A stretch of 34,507 nucleotides of DNA from JAIBJN01 sp035762005 (GTDB lineage: Bacteria > Actinomycetota > Thermoleophilia > Gaiellales > Gaiellaceae), in NCBI GenBank assembly GCA_035762005.1, contig DASTQA010000025.1, positions 1-34,507 of the forward strand, written 5' to 3'. Shown piece after piece: positions 7,159-14,619 of the stretch; the stretch's first letter is position 1; each line of letters opens with the position of its first letter. The notes under the pieces were generated by a model, which was given only the letters and a program-made list of their open reading frames with translations, made no database searches and was not told where the DNA came from. A program made the translations under genes and the position numbers.

Positions 7159-7468
7159 CGACTACGGATCCTTCCCGCTCGGGGTGTTCTTCATGCTCGA
7201 GTGCGCGCAGCGCCTCGGCCGCCTGCCGCCGGAGCGGCCCGACGAGCGCGCGGTAGTCCTCGTCGGACACCTTGCCCGTTCGATGGTCGAACTCGAGCTC
7301 CTTCACCGCCGCGAGCGCGCGGTCCCGCTCCTCGAGAAGCCTGACTCTCGCCACCTCCGCGGGGGAGTCCGGCCCGTTCTCGCGGGCCTGCCGGAGGAGC
7401 GGGCGGGCGACGAAGAGGACGCAGAGCACGGTGAGAAGGGCGCCGAGCACGAGCGCGAGGGTTTCCAT
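7145..7468 (-). CDS. Short CcmI/CycH-like cytochrome c biogenesis protein
   Basis: A 107-residue protein with one N-terminal membrane helix (about 4-24) and a soluble helical part. It carries the ERDRALAAVKELEFDHRTGKV and DEDYRALVGPLR segments characteristic of the N-terminal part of CcmI (CycH). It lacks the TPR domain of full-length proteobacterial CcmI, as short actinobacterial versions often do. The start ATG overlaps the ccmF stop as TGATG. The probable role is helping present apocytochrome to the haem-attachment machinery together with CcmF. The assignment rests on the conserved segment and the operon context. Confidence 0.75.
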   Translation of the reverse strand: METLALVLGALLTVLCVLFVARPLLRQARENGPDSPAEVARVRLLEERDRALAAVKELEFDHRTGKVSDEDYRALVGPLRRQAAEALRALEHEEHPEREGSVVDVHG

Positions 7469-9462
7469 CACGCGCGGGCGAGGGCGCCGTCGCGGGCGAA
7501 GCGCTCGGCCAGTCGCCGCTGCTCGCGGGCGTCGGGCCACATCGCCACGGCCGAGCCGAGGACGAAGACGAGCCCGGCCAGCCAGATGAAGTTGACGAGC
7601 GGGTTGACGAGCGCCTTGAGGAAGACCGAGCCGTCGGCGTTGAACTGGTCCGCGATCACGAAGAGGTCCTCGCCGCGGAGCCAGTCCGTGCGGATCCCGA
7701 CCTCGTTCGAGGTCTCCCCCTCGGCGAGGTAGCGGTTCTTCCCGGCCCGGAGGGTCCCGAGCCGGTCGTCGCCGCGGTGGACGTCGAGCCGGGCGCGGAG
7801 CTCCTGCGCGTTCGCCCCGCGGCGCTGCTCCGTCGTGCGGTAGACGAGCGTGTAGTCGCCGACCGCGAGCGACTGGCCGGGGGCGAGCCGGGCCTGCTCC
7901 GTCGTCGAGAAGGCGCCGATTCCGACGGCGCCGACGAGGAGCACGACGATGGCCGCGTGGACGACGTAGCCGCCGTAGCGCCGCCGGTTCCTCCCGACGA
8001 GGCCGCTGAAGGCGCTCCACCAGCCGCCTGCGCCGAGGCTCTTCCGCGCGCGCGTCCCGCGCACGAACTCGAGCACGATCGTCGCCGCGACGAAGGCGCC
8101 GAACGTGTAGCCGACGAGGCCGGCGGTGCTCGAGCCGGCCCCGCCGACGAGGAGCAGCGCGCCGGCGGCCAAGGCGATCGCCGCCGGCCACACGAGCTGG
8201 CGCGAGAGCGAGCGGAGCGAGGCCCGCCGCCACGCGACGACGGGGCCGATCCCCATGAGGAGGACGAGCGGGAGCCCGAAGACGATGGCGAAGAAGTCGT
8301 AGTAGGGCGCGCCGACCGAGACGGCCACGCCGCGCACGGCCTCGGAGACGAGCGGGTAGACGACGCCCCAGAGGATCGTGAGCGCGAGCGCGACGAGGAA
8401 GAGGTTGTTGTAGAGGAACGCCGCCTCGCGGGAGACGAGGGACTCGAGCCGCGTCCGGGCGCGCAGGAGCGACAGGCGCGAGAGGACGAGGGCGATCGAG
8501 AAGGCGGCGACGACCGCGATGAAGCCGAGGAAGAAGGGCCCGATCGAGGACTCGGTGAAGCTGTGGATCGAGTTCACGACCCCGCTCCGCGTCAGGAACG
8601 TCCCGAAGAGCGAGAGCGCGAACGCGCCGGCGACGAGCACGACGTTCCAGACCCGGAGCATGTCCTTCTTCTCCTGCACCATCACGGAGTGGAGGAAGGC
8701 AGTGGCCACGAGCCAGGGCATGAGCGCGGCGTTCTCGACCGGGTCCCACGCGTACCAGCCGCCCCAGCCGACCTCCTCGTAGGCCCACTTGGCGCCGAGG
8801 AGGATGCCGAAGCCGAGGAACGTCCAGGCCCCGAGCGTCCAGCGGCGGGTGGCGACGATCCACCGCTCGTCGGTGCGGCGGGAAGCGAGGGCCGCCATCG
8901 CGAACGCGAACGGGATCGTGAGCCCGACGTAGCCGAGGTAGAGCATCGGCGGGTGGGCCATCATGTAGGGGTTCTGGAGGCTCGGGGTCATGCCGGCGCC
9001 GTCGGCCGGAGCCACCTGAGTCTCGAACGGGCTCGCGACCCCGACGACGAGGAACGCGAAGAACGCCGCGACGCCGGCGAGGATCGGCACCGTCCAGGGC
9101 AGCACCTGGCGGACGAGCCGGCGGTTGCAGAGGAGCGCGGCGGTCGCCGCTCCCGTCAGCACGAGGAGCCAGAGGAGGAGGGAGCCCGCCTGGCCGCTCC
9201 AGAAGGCGGCGAGCGTGTACCCCATGGGCAGCTCGCGGCTCGTCGAGCGGGCGACGTACTCGAACGAGAAGTCCCTCCCGGCGAGCGCGCCGACGAGGAC
9301 GAGCGAGGCCACCGCGACGGCGGCGAAGGCGGCGACGAGCGCGTTCGTGGCCGAGTCGAGGAGGCGCCTGCGCCCGCGCCAGGCGGCGTAGGCGCCCGCG
9401 ACCAGGGCGTAGAGGATCAGCCCGAGCGCGGCGACAAGGGCGGCGCGACCGAGCTCCGGCAC
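7468..9462 (-). CDS. ccmF: Cytochrome c haem lyase subunit CcmF
   Basis: A 664-residue polytopic membrane protein that takes haem from CcmE and attaches it to apocytochrome c on the outer face of the membrane. The tryptophan-rich haem-handling segment WGGWYAWDPVENA is near residue 234. Other family blocks are MAHPPMLYLGYVG, FGTFLTRSGVV with HSF following, and an extended periplasmic domain before the last helix. Length is normal for the family. Start GTG 9462 is preceded directly by an in-frame TAG and by a GGGGCGG element. It is 118 bases downstream of ccmE and overlaps the next gene. Confidence 0.95.
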   Translation of the reverse strand: MPELGRAALVAALGLILYALVAGAYAAWRGRRRLLDSATNALVAAFAAVAVASLVLVGALAGRDFSFEYVARSTSRELPMGYTLAAFWSGQAGSLLLWLLVLTGAATAALLCNRRLVRQVLPWTVPILAGVAAFFAFLVVGVASPFETQVAPADGAGMTPSLQNPYMMAHPPMLYLGYVGLTIPFAFAMAALASRRTDERWIVATRRWTLGAWTFLGFGILLGAKWAYEEVGWGGWYAWDPVENAALMPWLVATAFLHSVMVQEKKDMLRVWNVVLVAGAFALSLFGTFLTRSGVVNSIHSFTESSIGPFFLGFIAVVAAFSIALVLSRLSLLRARTRLESLVSREAAFLYNNLFLVALALTILWGVVYPLVSEAVRGVAVSVGAPYYDFFAIVFGLPLVLLMGIGPVVAWRRASLRSLSRQLVWPAAIALAAGALLLVGGAGSSTAGLVGYTFGAFVAATIVLEFVRGTRARKSLGAGGWWSAFSGLVGRNRRRYGGYVVHAAIVVLLVGAVGIGAFSTTEQARLAPGQSLAVGDYTLVYRTTEQRRGANAQELRARLDVHRGDDRLGTLRAGKNRYLAEGETSNEVGIRTDWLRGEDLFVIADQFNADGSVFLKALVNPLVNFIWLAGLVFVLGSAVAMWPDAREQRRLAERFARDGALARA

Positions 9463-9580
9463 CTACCGCCCCTGCGGGCGGCGCCCGCGCGCGTCTGCCG
9501 CGCTCTCACGCGACCCGGGTGCGAGCGTCCGCATGGCACTCCGGGACCGGGAGCGGGGCACCGTCACCCGGCGCGGCACT

Positions 9581-9970
9581 CTACTCGCCTTCGGGCGCGT
9601 ACTTCGACGGGCACTTCGTCACGAGCGAGTCGGGCGTCGCGACGAAGGTCCCGTCCTGCATCGCGCCCTTCATGTAGACCTCGCGGCCGGCCTTGAAGAG
9701 GTCCGGCACCGAGCCCGTGTAGACCGCGGGAACCTTGTCCGTGCCGTCGATGTCGCGGACGAAGAAGCGCAGCCCCGAGCCGCGCGCGTCGCCCTCCACC
9801 GGCCCGACGACGATGCCGGCGACGCCGACCTCGCCGCTCGTCCCGGCGAGCTCGCTCGGCTGCAGCGACGCCGTCCCTCCGGCGAGGCTCGTCCAGATGA
9901 GGAAGATCGCCAGCACGGCCGCGACGGAGAGCGCGACCACGAGGCGCACCGGGTTGCGCCGCCTTGCCAC
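9581..9970 (-). CDS. ccmE: Cytochrome c maturation haem chaperone CcmE, CxxxY type
   Basis: A 129-residue protein with one N-terminal membrane anchor (about 9-30) and an exported OB-fold domain. It binds haem covalently and passes it to CcmF. In classical CcmE the haem-binding residue is His in an HxxxY motif; here the corresponding place reads CPSKY (Cys120, Tyr124). This is the CxxxY variant known from archaea, Desulfovibrio and some other bacteria. The start is GTG 9970, set by a TACACT -10 box 7 bases upstream, so the mRNA should be leaderless. It is the first gene of the ccm operon. ccmA, ccmB, ccmC and a thiol pathway are not in the window. Confidence 0.9.
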   Translation of the reverse strand: MARRRNPVRLVVALSVAAVLAIFLIWTSLAGGTASLQPSELAGTSGEVGVAGIVVGPVEGDARGSGLRFFVRDIDGTDKVPAVYTGSVPDLFKAGREVYMKGAMQDGTFVATPDSLVTKCPSKYAPEGE

Positions 9971-9977
9971 GCCTCCG

Positions 9978-9983
9978 AGTGTA
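9978..9983 (-). promoter_or_regulatory. -10 box of the ccm operon, leaderless
   Basis: TACACT on the minus strand ends 7 bases before the ccmE GTG. Confidence 0.55.
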
Positions 9984-9999
9984 CCCGTGCCGGCGTGCG

Positions 10000-10242
10000 C
10001 TATTCGGGCGTAGCGGCCGCGGGCTTCCGCTCGGGAATGCGGTACCCGTGGTCGCGGCAGAGGCTGCCGGGAGCGTCCTCGGTGAGCGCGTCGCAGTAGC
10101 CCTTGCCGTAGGCGGCGCGGAGGAAGGCGGCCATGACCTCGAGGTTCCATTCGCCGACGCCGCAGGCTTCCGCCCAGAGGTCGGCGAGGCGGAGGTCGAT
10201 GTCCAGCTCGAGAAGCTCGATGCGGGAGGGTCGCTTGGCCAT
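10000..10242 (-). CDS. Conserved-looking 80-residue protein of unknown function
   Basis: A short soluble protein with a mixed acidic/hydrophobic N-terminal half (SRIELLELDIDLRLADLW), a central helical stretch (WNLEVMAAFLRAAYGKGYCDAL) and two Cys (in GYCDAL and SLCRDHGYR) that could bind a metal or pair. No signal peptide or membrane segment. The start is ATG 10242, preceded 6 bases upstream by TACGTT, a leaderless-type promoter that supports expression. It stops 29 bases before ccmE on the same strand, and ccmE has its own promoter. I do not recognise the family. Confidence 0.65.
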   Translation of the reverse strand: MAKRPSRIELLELDIDLRLADLWAEACGVGEWNLEVMAAFLRAAYGKGYCDALTEDAPGSLCRDHGYRIPERKPAAATPE

Positions 10243-10248
10243 GGCGAA

Positions 10249-10254
10249 AACGTA
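10249..10254 (-). promoter_or_regulatory. -10 box, leaderless promoter
   Basis: TACGTT on the minus strand ends 6 bases before the ATG at 10242. Confidence 0.5.
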
Positions 10255-10314
10255 GTGCGCACGTCGGACGGACCCGGCGACCCGCGGGAGCCCGGGGGGC
10301 GTGAGGCCGTGGAG

Positions 10315-10320
10315 TAGGCT
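10315..10320 (+). promoter_or_regulatory. -10 box, leaderless promoter
   Basis: TAGGCT ends 6 bases before the GTG at 10327. It is divergent from the promoter at 10249-10254. Confidence 0.5.
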
Positions 10321-10326
10321 GGCCGC

Positions 10327-11151
10327 GTGCCCCCGACGCGCATCGGCCCTGCCCGCGTGCCCTCCCGCGAGAGTCCCGAGGCGGCGATCGAGCTCCTCCG
10401 GGAGCGCGGCTACACGGCCTGCGAGATCGACTTCGAGGGCAAGTTCTGGATGGGCTACCCGTGGGCGGAGCGCTTCGGGGAGCTCGCCCGCGACGCCGAC
10501 GTCGCGCTGTCGGTGCACGCGCCGATCGCCGGCTTCATGGGCCACGTCGAGCGCGACCGGAAGTACAACATGGCGATCGGGATGCTCGACCACTCGGCGG
10601 GCGTCGCCGTCGCCTGCGGCGCGGAGCTCGTCGTCTTCCATCCCGGCTTCCTGCTCGGGCGCGAGCGCGAGGCGGCGCTCGCGGCGGTCGCAGAGCAGCT
10701 GGGCGCGCTCCGCGAGCGGCTCGTGGCGAAGGGCCGCGCCGTCCCCTTCGGCGTCGAGGTGATGGGTCGCGTGCGCGAGCTCGGCACCGCCGAGGACGTC
10801 CTCTGGCTCGCGGAACGCCTCGACTGGGTGCGCCCCGTGCTCGACTTCGCCCACCTCCACGCCGTCACCGACGGCGGCTTCACCGAGGCGGAGGCGTTCG
10901 CCCACGTCCTCGCGCGTGCCGACGCCGTCCTCGAGCCGGGGGCGCCCTTCCACGTCCACTTCTCGGACATCGCCTACGCGAACCGGAACGAGACGAAGCA
11001 CCTCCGCTACGGGGAGGGCACGCTCCGCGCGGAGCCGCTCGCCGAGGCGCTCGGCCGCTTCGACCGCCCGGCGACCGTGATCTCCGAGTCGCCGGACGAG
11101 GAGAGCCACCAGGCGATCCGCGCCGTGCTCCTGGGCTCGACCGTCGGGTAG
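10327..11151 (+). CDS. Endonuclease IV-like TIM-barrel protein
   Basis: A 274-residue soluble protein of the xylose isomerase-like/AP endonuclease 2 superfamily, nearest in pattern to endonuclease IV (Nfo). Zinc-ligand-type positions appear in barrel order: CEIDFEG, SVHAPIAG, VVFHPGF, GVEVMGR, VLDFAHLHA, HVHFSD, LRYGEG and SESPDEE. In Nfo these His, Glu and Asp residues hold a trinuclear zinc centre that cuts DNA at abasic sites. The HAPIAGFMGH and FHVHFSD blocks suggest an active enzyme, but sugar isomerases share the fold, so DNA repair is likely rather than proven. The start is GTG 10327 under a leaderless promoter; the gene appears to stand alone. Confidence 0.75.
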   Translation: MPPTRIGPARVPSRESPEAAIELLRERGYTACEIDFEGKFWMGYPWAERFGELARDADVALSVHAPIAGFMGHVERDRKYNMAIGMLDHSAGVAVACGAELVVFHPGFLLGREREAALAAVAEQLGALRERLVAKGRAVPFGVEVMGRVRELGTAEDVLWLAERLDWVRPVLDFAHLHAVTDGGFTEAEAFAHVLARADAVLEPGAPFHVHFSDIAYANRNETKHLRYGEGTLRAEPLAEALGRFDRPATVISESPDEESHQAIRAVLLGSTVG

Positions 11152-11169
11152 CCGGTCGGTCGACCGGGG

Positions 11170-11919
11170 CTAGGTGCGCTCGGGCCGCGAGCCGGGCGGG
11201 TGCCACGAGCGGCCCGCATGGACGCGGGCGAGGCCCACGGCGAGGCCGACCGACACGAGAGCGAGCCCGCCGACGAGGACGGTGAGCGGGAGGACGCCGA
11301 CGCCGGCCACGCCGTCGTCGGGCGCGGCCGCCGGGATCGACTCGGCGGAGGCCCCGGCGGTCCGACCGGACTCGAGCGCGCTCGGCGAGCCGTACGTCGC
11401 CCCCACGCCGTCGTCGCCCTCGCCGAAGCCGGGTGAGGGGGCCGAGCCGAGCGTCCCGGGCACGCCTTCGCCCGGCCGGGAGCCGGCGCTGCGGCCGTCC
11501 CCGGCGGTCGCCCCGAGGACAGCGCCGGGCGACAGAGGACCGCGGGCGGAACCCGGCCCCGACGCTCGCGGCTCCGCTCCCGACCCTCCGCCGGTCGTGC
11601 CCCCGCCCGTCGTGCCCCCGCCGGTCGTGCCGCCGCCGGGACCGGCCGCGCCGTCGTCGGTGTCGACCGGCGGCTCCTCGACCTCGGGCGGCGGAGGCTC
11701 CGCGGGGGGCTCGGTCGGCTCCGGGAGCGCCGGGGGCTCCTCCGGCGCCGGATCCTTCGGACCCTGAGGGCCGTCCGGCTTCTCGGGCTTCGGCTTCTTC
11801 TCCTTCGGGCCCTCCGCGTGAGGCGGCGGACCCTGCTGCGCCTGCGCGGGCGACGCGAAGACGCCCGCCGCCCAGACCGCCGCGATGAGAATCAGGATGA
11901 GAGCCGCTCGCTGCCGCAT
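11170..11919 (-). CDS. Secreted proline/glycine-rich surface protein with C-terminal anchor
   Basis: A 249-residue low-complexity protein. A signal peptide (about 1-27, ending ASPAQAQQ) is followed by a Lys/Pro/Glu-rich stretch, a Pro/Glu spacer, a GGGTT triple repeat (near 115-130), a Gly/Ser/Ala-rich region, and a C-terminal hydrophobic helix (about 209-232) with a short basic tail ending in RPERT. The layout resembles a cell-wall-spanning stalk tethered to the membrane. No catalytic domain or sortase LPxTG signal is present. The start ATG 11919 is the first codon of the signal peptide; upstream in-frame codons are charged and unconserved-looking. Function is unknown; a structural or envelope role is inferred from composition. 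Confidence 0.65.
   Translation of the reverse strand: MRQRAALILILIAAVWAAGVFASPAQAQQGPPPHAEGPKEKKPKPEKPDGPQGPKDPAPEEPPALPEPTEPPAEPPPPEVEEPPVDTDDGAAGPGGGTTGGGTTGGGTTGGGSGAEPRASGPGSARGPLSPGAVLGATAGDGRSAGSRPGEGVPGTLGSAPSPGFGEGDDGVGATYGSPSALESGRTAGASAESIPAAAPDDGVAGVGVLPLTVLVGGLALVSVGLAVGLARVHAGRSWHPPGSRPERT
11591..11635 (-). repeat. 15-base tandem repeat coding GGGTT
   Basis: Three direct 15-base units with one or two substitutions each. They encode consecutive GGGTT pentapeptides in the surface protein. The period is a multiple of three. Confidence 0.7.
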
Positions 11920-12105
11920 GTCGCCCGTCGTCGTGATTTGGGTTTCCGCCGACCGACCCGGCCAAACGCGCCCGGCTCGGCGTGGGACCACACTTTGCCA
12001 GACCAGCTGAGAGCCAGGGGGAGAACGTTCGGCGAGCCGCAATGTTGCGACGGCGCGTGCGAGCGTTCATCCTTCCCGGGCCGCAGTCACAAGGACGGAG
12101 GAAGC

Positions 12106-12765
12106 ATGGAGGGGTGGGCGCGTCACATCCGACGGGTCGTGACGACCGTCACCGCGGCGGCGGCGATCGCCGCCGCCGCCCCCGCCGCCGGGGAGGCGAC
12201 CGTCCTCGCGAAGGGCTCGCGCGGCGACGGCGTGGCGAAGCTCAACGCGAAGCTTGCGAAGCTGACGTACCTGCCCGCCGGCGCCGACTCGTCCCGCTTC
12301 ACGCTCGGGACGCACCATGCCGTCGTCGCCTTCCAGAAGGTGAACGGCCTCGCGCCCGACGGCGTCGTGGGGCCGGTCACGCGGAGCGCGCTTCGAGACG
12401 CGAGCGCCCCCCGGCCACGCGTGGAGCGCGACGGACGGCGCGTCGAGGTCTGGCGCGGCAGGCAGGTGGCCGTCCTCGTCGCGGACGGACGGGTGAGGCG
12501 GACGGTCCACGTCTCGACGGGGAGAGCCGGCTACAGGACGCCAGCCGGGACCTTCCGCGTCTACCGCCGGGAGCGGCTGTCCTGGTCGTACGTCTACGAC
12601 GTCTGGCTCCCGTGGGCGGTGTACTTCAACGGCGGGATCGCGTTCCACGCCCACAGGAGGGTGCCGCCCTACCCCGTGAGTCACGGCTGCGTCCGTGTCC
12701 CCAGGCCGTTCGCGCGCGAGGTCTACGACTTCGCGCGGCCGCGACGGGTCGTCTCGGTCCTCTAG
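12106..12765 (+). CDS. L,D-transpeptidase (YkuD) with peptidoglycan-binding domain
   Basis: A 219-residue exported enzyme that forms or remodels L,D (3-3) crosslinks in peptidoglycan. A signal sequence (about 1-30) is followed by a PG_binding_1 domain (about 32-98; KGSRGDGVAKLNAKL, DGVVGPVT) and a YkuD catalytic domain (about 108-219). The catalytic SHGCVR motif is at 192-197 with the nucleophile Cys195; FHAH at 180-183 supplies the partner His region. The start is ATG 12106, 4-5 bases after a GGAGG ribosome-binding site. It probably works in the envelope alongside the M23 peptidase encoded at 4996-6216. Confidence 0.93.
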   Translation: MEGWARHIRRVVTTVTAAAAIAAAAPAAGEATVLAKGSRGDGVAKLNAKLAKLTYLPAGADSSRFTLGTHHAVVAFQKVNGLAPDGVVGPVTRSALRDASAPRPRVERDGRRVEVWRGRQVAVLVADGRVRRTVHVSTGRAGYRTPAGTFRVYRRERLSWSYVYDVWLPWAVYFNGGIAFHAHRRVPPYPVSHGCVRVPRPFAREVYDFARPRRVVSVL

Positions 12766-12787
12766 CGGGCGGCCGCGCCTCGGCGAC

Positions 12788-13183
12788 CTACGTGCCCGGG
12801 AGGACGTGGAGGCCCGGGCCGTCGGAGACGGAGACCGTGCGCTCCTCGCCGGGGCGGCGCCAGGTCTCGCCGAGCCGCTCCTCCAGCGTCGCCTCGAGCT
12901 GCCCCGTGGTCGCGAGCTCCTGCACGATGTCGGCGCCGCCGACGAGCTCGCCCTTGACGAACACCTGCGGGATCGTCGGCCAGCTCGAGAGCGCCGACAG
13001 CTCCTCGCGGATGCGCGGGTCGACGAGGACGTCCACCGTCGTGAACCCGGCGCCGACGCCGCGGAGCGCCTGGAGCGCGCGGTCGGAGTTGCCGCAGTAC
13101 ACCTGCTCGTGCGTGCCCTTGATGAAGGCGACGACCGGCTCCTGCTCGATCGTCTCCCTGATGCGGTCGCGAAGGTCGCTCAT
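12788..13183 (-). CDS. Monothiol glutaredoxin (Grx4 type) with C-terminal extension
   Basis: A 131-residue cytoplasmic protein of the monothiol glutaredoxin family, which carries [2Fe-2S] clusters together with BolA. Features are VVAFIKGT at the first strand, an active-site CGNS in place of the usual CGFS, SSWPTIPQVFVKGELVGGADIV with the cis-Pro, and glutathione-contact residues. About 25 residues follow the normal end of the fold; they look disordered. The start ATG overlaps the bolA stop as ATGA, so the two partners are translationally coupled. Fe-S cluster delivery or iron sensing is the likely role, from family knowledge and the bolA linkage. Confidence 0.9.
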   Translation of the reverse strand: MSDLRDRIRETIEQEPVVAFIKGTHEQVYCGNSDRALQALRGVGAGFTTVDVLVDPRIREELSALSSWPTIPQVFVKGELVGGADIVQELATTGQLEATLEERLGETWRRPGEERTVSVSDGPGLHVLPGT

Positions 13184-13410
13184 CCGTCTCCCCTCGTCGT
13201 GATCCTCAGCTCGTGGATGGTGCCGTCGGCCAGCGGGTCGGCAAGCGCGTCGTAGACGAGCCGGTGCTGGTCGACGAGCGGGAGGCCGGAGAAGCGCCCG
13301 TCGACGACGGTGACGTGGAAGTGGTCGCCTCCCCCGGTGCGGTCTAGGACCGCGAGCTCGCGCGCGTGGGGAAAGGCCGTCCGCAGGAGGCTCTCGAGCC
13401 GCTCGCTCAT
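13180..13410 (-). CDS. bolA: BolA family protein
   Basis: A 76-residue BolA-fold protein. It has the family helix MSERLESLLRTAF, the GGGDHFHVTVVDGRF segment with histidines used for cluster binding in Grx-BolA heterodimers, and the PLVDQHRLVYDAL helix. Leaderless-type -10 box TATCGT lies 8 bases before the ATG. It is followed by and overlaps the monothiol glutaredoxin gene. The pair very probably handles [2Fe-2S] clusters. Confidence 0.92.
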   Translation of the reverse strand: MSERLESLLRTAFPHARELAVLDRTGGGDHFHVTVVDGRFSGLPLVDQHRLVYDALADPLADGTIHELRITTRGDG

Positions 13411-13418
13411 CCCCGCCG

Positions 13419-13424
13419 ACGATA
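13419..13424 (-). promoter_or_regulatory. -10 box of bolA-grx, leaderless
   Basis: TATCGT on the minus strand ends 8 bases before the bolA ATG. It is divergent from the promoter of the M28 peptidase gene. Confidence 0.5.
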
Positions 13425-13441
13425 GCAGCGGGAGGCGGCGC

Positions 13442-13447
13442 TACCAT
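13442..13447 (+). promoter_or_regulatory. -10 box, leaderless promoter
   Basis: TACCAT ends 9 bases before the ATG at 13457. Confidence 0.45.
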
Positions 13448-13456
13448 GGGCCGCCC

Positions 13457-14284
13457 ATGCGCCGCTTCCGCCCCGGAGTCGTCGCCGTCGCGCTGCTCGG
13501 CCTCCTGCTCGCCGCCCCGCCCGCGGGCGCGTCGTTCTCGGGGAAGAAGGCGAAGCGGTGGACGGCCGAGATCGCCGGCGTCGGCCAGCGGGTCGCCGGC
13601 GGTGGCAACGAGCGCGAGGCCGGCAGGATCGTGAACGCCCGCCTGGCCGCGCTCGGCTACGACACCCGGACGCAGCGCTTCCGGCTCCCGAACGGCCGGC
13701 GCTCCCGCAACGTGATCGGCCGCACTCCCGGTCCCATCCGAGTGATCGTCGTCGCGCACGTCGACGGGGTCCGGGGGACGCGAGCGGCGAACGACAACGC
13801 TTCCGGCGTCGGCTCGATGCTCGAGGTGGCGCGGAACCTCCGGAGGCTCGACGGCGTTCTCGTCGCCGCCCTCGGCGCCGAGGAGCGCATGATGACGGGC
13901 TCCTCGTGGCACCTCGGCTCGCGCCGGCTCACGCGCAGCCTCACGCCGGCGCAGAAGGACGGCGTCCGTCTCGCGCTCTCCATCGACATGGTCGGCGTGG
14001 GCACGACCCTCCACGTCCGCGGCCTCGAAGCCTCGCCGAACCGCTCGGCGCGGAAGCTCCTGCGCGCGGCCGGGCGCGCAGGCATCAGGGTGACGTACAT
14101 GCGGGACACGGGCCAGTCCGACCACGACGACCTCACGCGCGGGGGCGTGCCGGCCGCCTGGGTCGAGTGGCGCTGGGACACCTGCTGGCACAGACCCTGC
14201 GACACGATCGACCGGGTCAGGCCGTGGAAGCTCCGGCAGGCCGGCCGCGTCGTCGTCGGGGCCGCCCGCGCCGTCGTCGGCTAG
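13457..14284 (+). CDS. Secreted M28 family zinc aminopeptidase
   Basis: A 275-residue exported peptidase: signal peptide (about 1-25, AAPPAGAS), then a compact M28 domain. All zinc and catalytic positions can be placed: H101 (VVAHVDG), D113 (ANDNASG, bridging), E142/E143 (GAEER), D177 (SIDMVG) and H245 (CWHRPCDT). A Cys pair (C243, C248) brackets the last ligand and could form a disulfide. Such enzymes remove N-terminal residues from peptides outside the cell. The start is ATG 13457, under a leaderless promoter and at the head of the signal peptide. Confidence 0.88.
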   Translation: MRRFRPGVVAVALLGLLLAAPPAGASFSGKKAKRWTAEIAGVGQRVAGGGNEREAGRIVNARLAALGYDTRTQRFRLPNGRRSRNVIGRTPGPIRVIVVAHVDGVRGTRAANDNASGVGSMLEVARNLRRLDGVLVAALGAEERMMTGSSWHLGSRRLTRSLTPAQKDGVRLALSIDMVGVGTTLHVRGLEASPNRSARKLLRAAGRAGIRVTYMRDTGQSDHDDLTRGGVPAAWVEWRWDTCWHRPCDTIDRVRPWKLRQAGRVVVGAARAVVG

Positions 14285-14619
14285 CGTCCCCCGTTCGGGG
14301 GAGACGGGCGCGGGCCGACGCTGCGAGGATGAGCGTGCCGCAATGAACGCCGCCGCCGCACCAGCGCCCGAGTTCGGCACGGGGCTGCGCTCGCGCATCG
14401 AGCGCAGGCAGAGCCTCGGGCACCGGGTCTCGTCCCTCTCCAGCCGGGACCTCGTCACGCTCTGCGCGGACGAGCCCGCCGCTCGCCCGGCCCGGCGGAT
14501 GCTGCTCGGCAGCCGTGACCTCGCCGTCCGCGGAGCCTGGGGAGCCTTCGCCGCCTGAGCCGGCCGGACGCCGAGCTTGAGCCGAAGCCGTCCCCGGCCG
14601 ATTGTCTTCCGGAGAGACC
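14285..14619. other. Intergenic stretch without a confident gene
   Basis: This 335-base stretch begins with the hairpin above and ends with the GGAGAG ribosome-binding site of the coiled-coil gene. It contains a possible 71-codon frame (ATG 14343 to TGA 14558) coding an Ala/Arg/Ser-rich protein with no recognisable motif, no clear ribosome-binding site and no TAnnnT box. I regard that frame as doubtful. The antisense frames here are equally low in complexity. No RNA gene was recognised. Confidence 0.4.
14287..14302 (+). terminator. Hairpin after the M28 peptidase gene
   Basis: TCCCCC-GTTC-GGGGGA directly after the stop codon; no T-tract. Confidence 0.5.

Noticed and set aside
9463..9580. A 23-codon frame between ccmE and ccmF (ATG 9534), considered as a CcmD-like peptide
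   Set aside because: It is Arg/Gly-rich and not hydrophobic, so it cannot be the single-helix CcmD, and it ends at the in-frame TAG touching the ccmF start.
7777..9696. A 639-codon plus-strand open frame opposite ccmF, and similar long antisense frames (5047-7344, 30130-31578, 32213-33256)
   Set aside because: All are Arg/Ala/Glu/Asp-rich products of GC-rich codon bias opposite well-recognised genes; none shows a family motif.
14343..14558. 71-codon plus-strand frame in the 14285-14619 gap
   Set aside because: No ribosome-binding site, no TAnnnT box, no recognisable motif; its composition matches antisense shadows. Kept only as a possibility in the gap entry.
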